DNA of 6,386 nucleotides, taken from NCBI GenBank assembly GCA_025453925.1, contig JALOPK010000193.1, forward strand, positions 1 through 6,386, in the 5' to 3' direction. The notes below the pieces were generated by a model, which was not told where the DNA came from, ran no database searches, and saw only the letters and a program-made list of their open reading frames with translations. This DNA comes from Candidatus Eiseniibacteriota bacterium. Lineage in GTDB: Bacteria > JAFGKV01. A program made the translations under genes and the position numbers. Positions 5,308 to 6,386 of the stretch are shown here, one piece after another; positions within the stretch are counted from its first letter, which is position 1, and each line of letters starts with the position of its first letter.

Positions 5308-6386
5308 CGATGCTCCCTTGCCGCAGCAGGCAGAAGAGATCAGTCACTTCCAGATCGGCCCGCTCCAAAGTGCTCTGCAGCCGAAGGCCGTCACGGCAGG
5401 ACGGGCACCCCGACACGACCCGCCGGATGCACGCCGCGCGTATGGCCCCGGAGAGCCGTTCCGCGAGCATCAGACCAACATCAGGGTGCTCGATCCTTCC
5501 GATTCCCGCCATTCCGCAACACTGGTCCAGCCGCACCGGGTCGTATCCGCACTCCGCCAGCAGCCGCATCTGGGAGGATGCCGCCTGGGGTGTCGCGTGA
5601 CATGGCACCTTCAGGCCGATAGTCTCCCCGGGACCTTGGCGCTGGACCCGGTCGGCAGTCCGCTTCACCACATACTCCGCGGGGTCGGCGACGACCAAGA
5701 GCTCTTTGCTTCCTCCCGCTTCGGTCTGAGCCATGCGCAGGGATTCCTGGCATGTTGGGCAACTAGACATGATGACCGCCCGCGGAACACCGTATTCCCC
5801 ACAGGCCGCGCGCGCCGCCGCACAGATCCGGCGCAACAGCTCGGATCGTCGGGCGCGGGCGGCCTCGAGGTCTCCTGAGGCGGTGAATGGGAACCCGCAG
5901 CACATGTCTGGTGAGAAGTCGAGAAACGGGATGCCGGCGGCACGGAAGAACGCGTCCTCGTGGAGACTGGCATCGGCCTGCCCCACGGTGCCCACGCACC
6001 CCTTGAACCGTACCAGTACCTCCCCACCGATGGCAAACAGGCGGGTGTCTCCCACCAGTGTGAGATCAGACGTGACTCCCGCCACAGACCGGCCGGAACG
6101 AGGATACCGATGCCACCCCGGCGCCGGCAGGGCGGCATAGGCGACGAGGGAACGGGGTGCGGATCCGGCGACCAGCCGCGACAGCGGCCGCATCGCGTGC
6201 TGGAGTGCAGCCACGCCCCAGAGGGTTCCGGCCCGGGGAGTAGGCGCCAGGAACAGCCGGTGCAGCAGGCGGGATCGCCAGGAACCGGTGGTGACGGGGC
6301 GCTGCATCGCCTCGGCGATCTCCTTGAGCGTGATCGACGCGGGGCAGTCTGCATCGCATCGCCCACAGGATATGCAGGCGGCCATT
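5291..6386 (-). CDS. Cysteine-rich (CCG) Fe-S oxidoreductase subunit, GlcF/LutA/HdrD-like, 5' partial
   Basis: About 364 residues are visible, and the frame remains open at the right edge. An ATG falls at 6385, but it sits three residues before a cluster motif, so it is probably internal and the N-terminus is missing. In order: a 4Fe-4S motif 'CISCGRCDADCPA' at about 4-16; a first CCG domain with Cys130, 'DMCCGFPF' at about 160-167 and 'SSCPTC' at about 207-212; and a second CCG domain with 'PCHAT' at about 261-265, 'DQCCGMAGIGRIEH' at about 287-300 and 'SGCPSC' at about 325-330. Paired CCG domains after ferredoxin clusters are typical of glycolate or lactate oxidase Fe-S subunits, heterodisulfide-reductase-like proteins and FAD/Fe-S fusion oxidases. 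The 'CCGMAG' form favours the FAD-linked oxidase group. It would pass electrons from a flavin partner to a membrane acceptor; whether a FAD domain is fused lies beyond the window. It overlaps the DUF1460 gene by 17 bp. The stop is TGA at 5291-5293. Confidence 0.82.
   Translation of the reverse strand, partial: MAACISCGRCDADCPASITLKEIAEAMQRPVTTGSWRSRLLHRLFLAPTPRAGTLWGVAALQHAMRPLSRLVAGSAPRSLVAYAALPAPGWHRYPRSGRSVAGVTSDLTLVGDTRLFAIGGEVLVRFKGCVGTVGQADASLHEDAFFRAAGIPFLDFSPDMCCGFPFTASGDLEAARARRSELLRRICAAARAACGEYGVPRAVIMSSCPTCQESLRMAQTEAGGSKELLVVADPAEYVVKRTADRVQRQGPGETIGLKVPCHATPQAASSQMRLLAECGYDPVRLDQCCGMAGIGRIEHPDVGLMLAERLSGAIRAACIRRVVSGCPSCRDGLRLQSTLERADLEVTDLFCLLRQGSIDVVAS
5313..5317 (-). promoter_or_regulatory. 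Shine-Dalgarno site of the DUF1460-like gene
   Basis: On the minus strand this reads GGGAG (within AAGGGAG), five bases before the ATG at 5307. It is embedded in the last codons of the Fe-S oxidoreductase gene and supports the short DUF1460 form that lacks an export signal. Confidence 0.6.

Noticed and set aside
6383-6385. ATG at 6385 as the true start of the Fe-S gene
   Set aside because: It lies three residues before the first cluster cysteine and at the window edge. Relatives have more sequence and usually another cluster upstream, so it is likely an internal Met; this cannot be settled without the flanking sequence.

Overview
This is a GC-rich, gene-dense window of about 6.4 kb, probably from a Gram-negative bacterium of the wider FCB group or a neighbouring candidate phylum (an Eisenbacteria-like lineage is one guess). 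The clue is the plus-strand gene at the left edge. Its C-terminus has the layout seen in surface proteins of these lineages: a 'VPVELTSF' module followed by a FlgD-like / type IX-style C-terminal sorting domain. The lineage call is an inference from domain style.

Layout: positions 1-930 (+) hold the 3' end of a secreted or surface protein, cut by the window edge. Positions 931-991 are a short convergent intergenic gap with a perfect 12-bp inverted repeat (944-974), a likely shared terminator. From 6386 down to 992, five genes run on the minus strand and every one overlaps the next. In order of transcription they are: a cysteine-rich (CCG) Fe-S oxidoreductase subunit, truncated by the right edge; a DUF1460-type NlpC/P60-like amidase; a family 2 glycosyltransferase with a degenerate extra N-terminal half-domain; a DUF4922 / HIT-like (GalT/Ap4A-phosphorylase-like) protein; and a SpoIID/LytB-domain protein. 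The overlaps are 17, 13, 4 (ATGA) and 44 bp, and each internal start has a visible Shine-Dalgarno sequence, so this looks like one translationally coupled operon whose promoter lies outside the window.

The operon is the interesting part. Two families normally linked to peptidoglycan cleavage outside the cytoplasm (DUF1460 and SpoIID) appear here without recognisable signal peptides or membrane anchors. They flank a soluble glycosyltransferase and a HIT-superfamily nucleotidyl-transfer/phosphorylase candidate. From memory, closely similar GT2, DUF4922 and SpoIID proteins occur in Bacteroidetes, which suggests a conserved cytoplasmic pathway for making, remodelling or recycling a muramyl or other glycan. 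The substrate and product are unknown to me; this functional model is inference. No tRNA, rRNA, CRISPR array, insertion sequence or prophage gene was seen.
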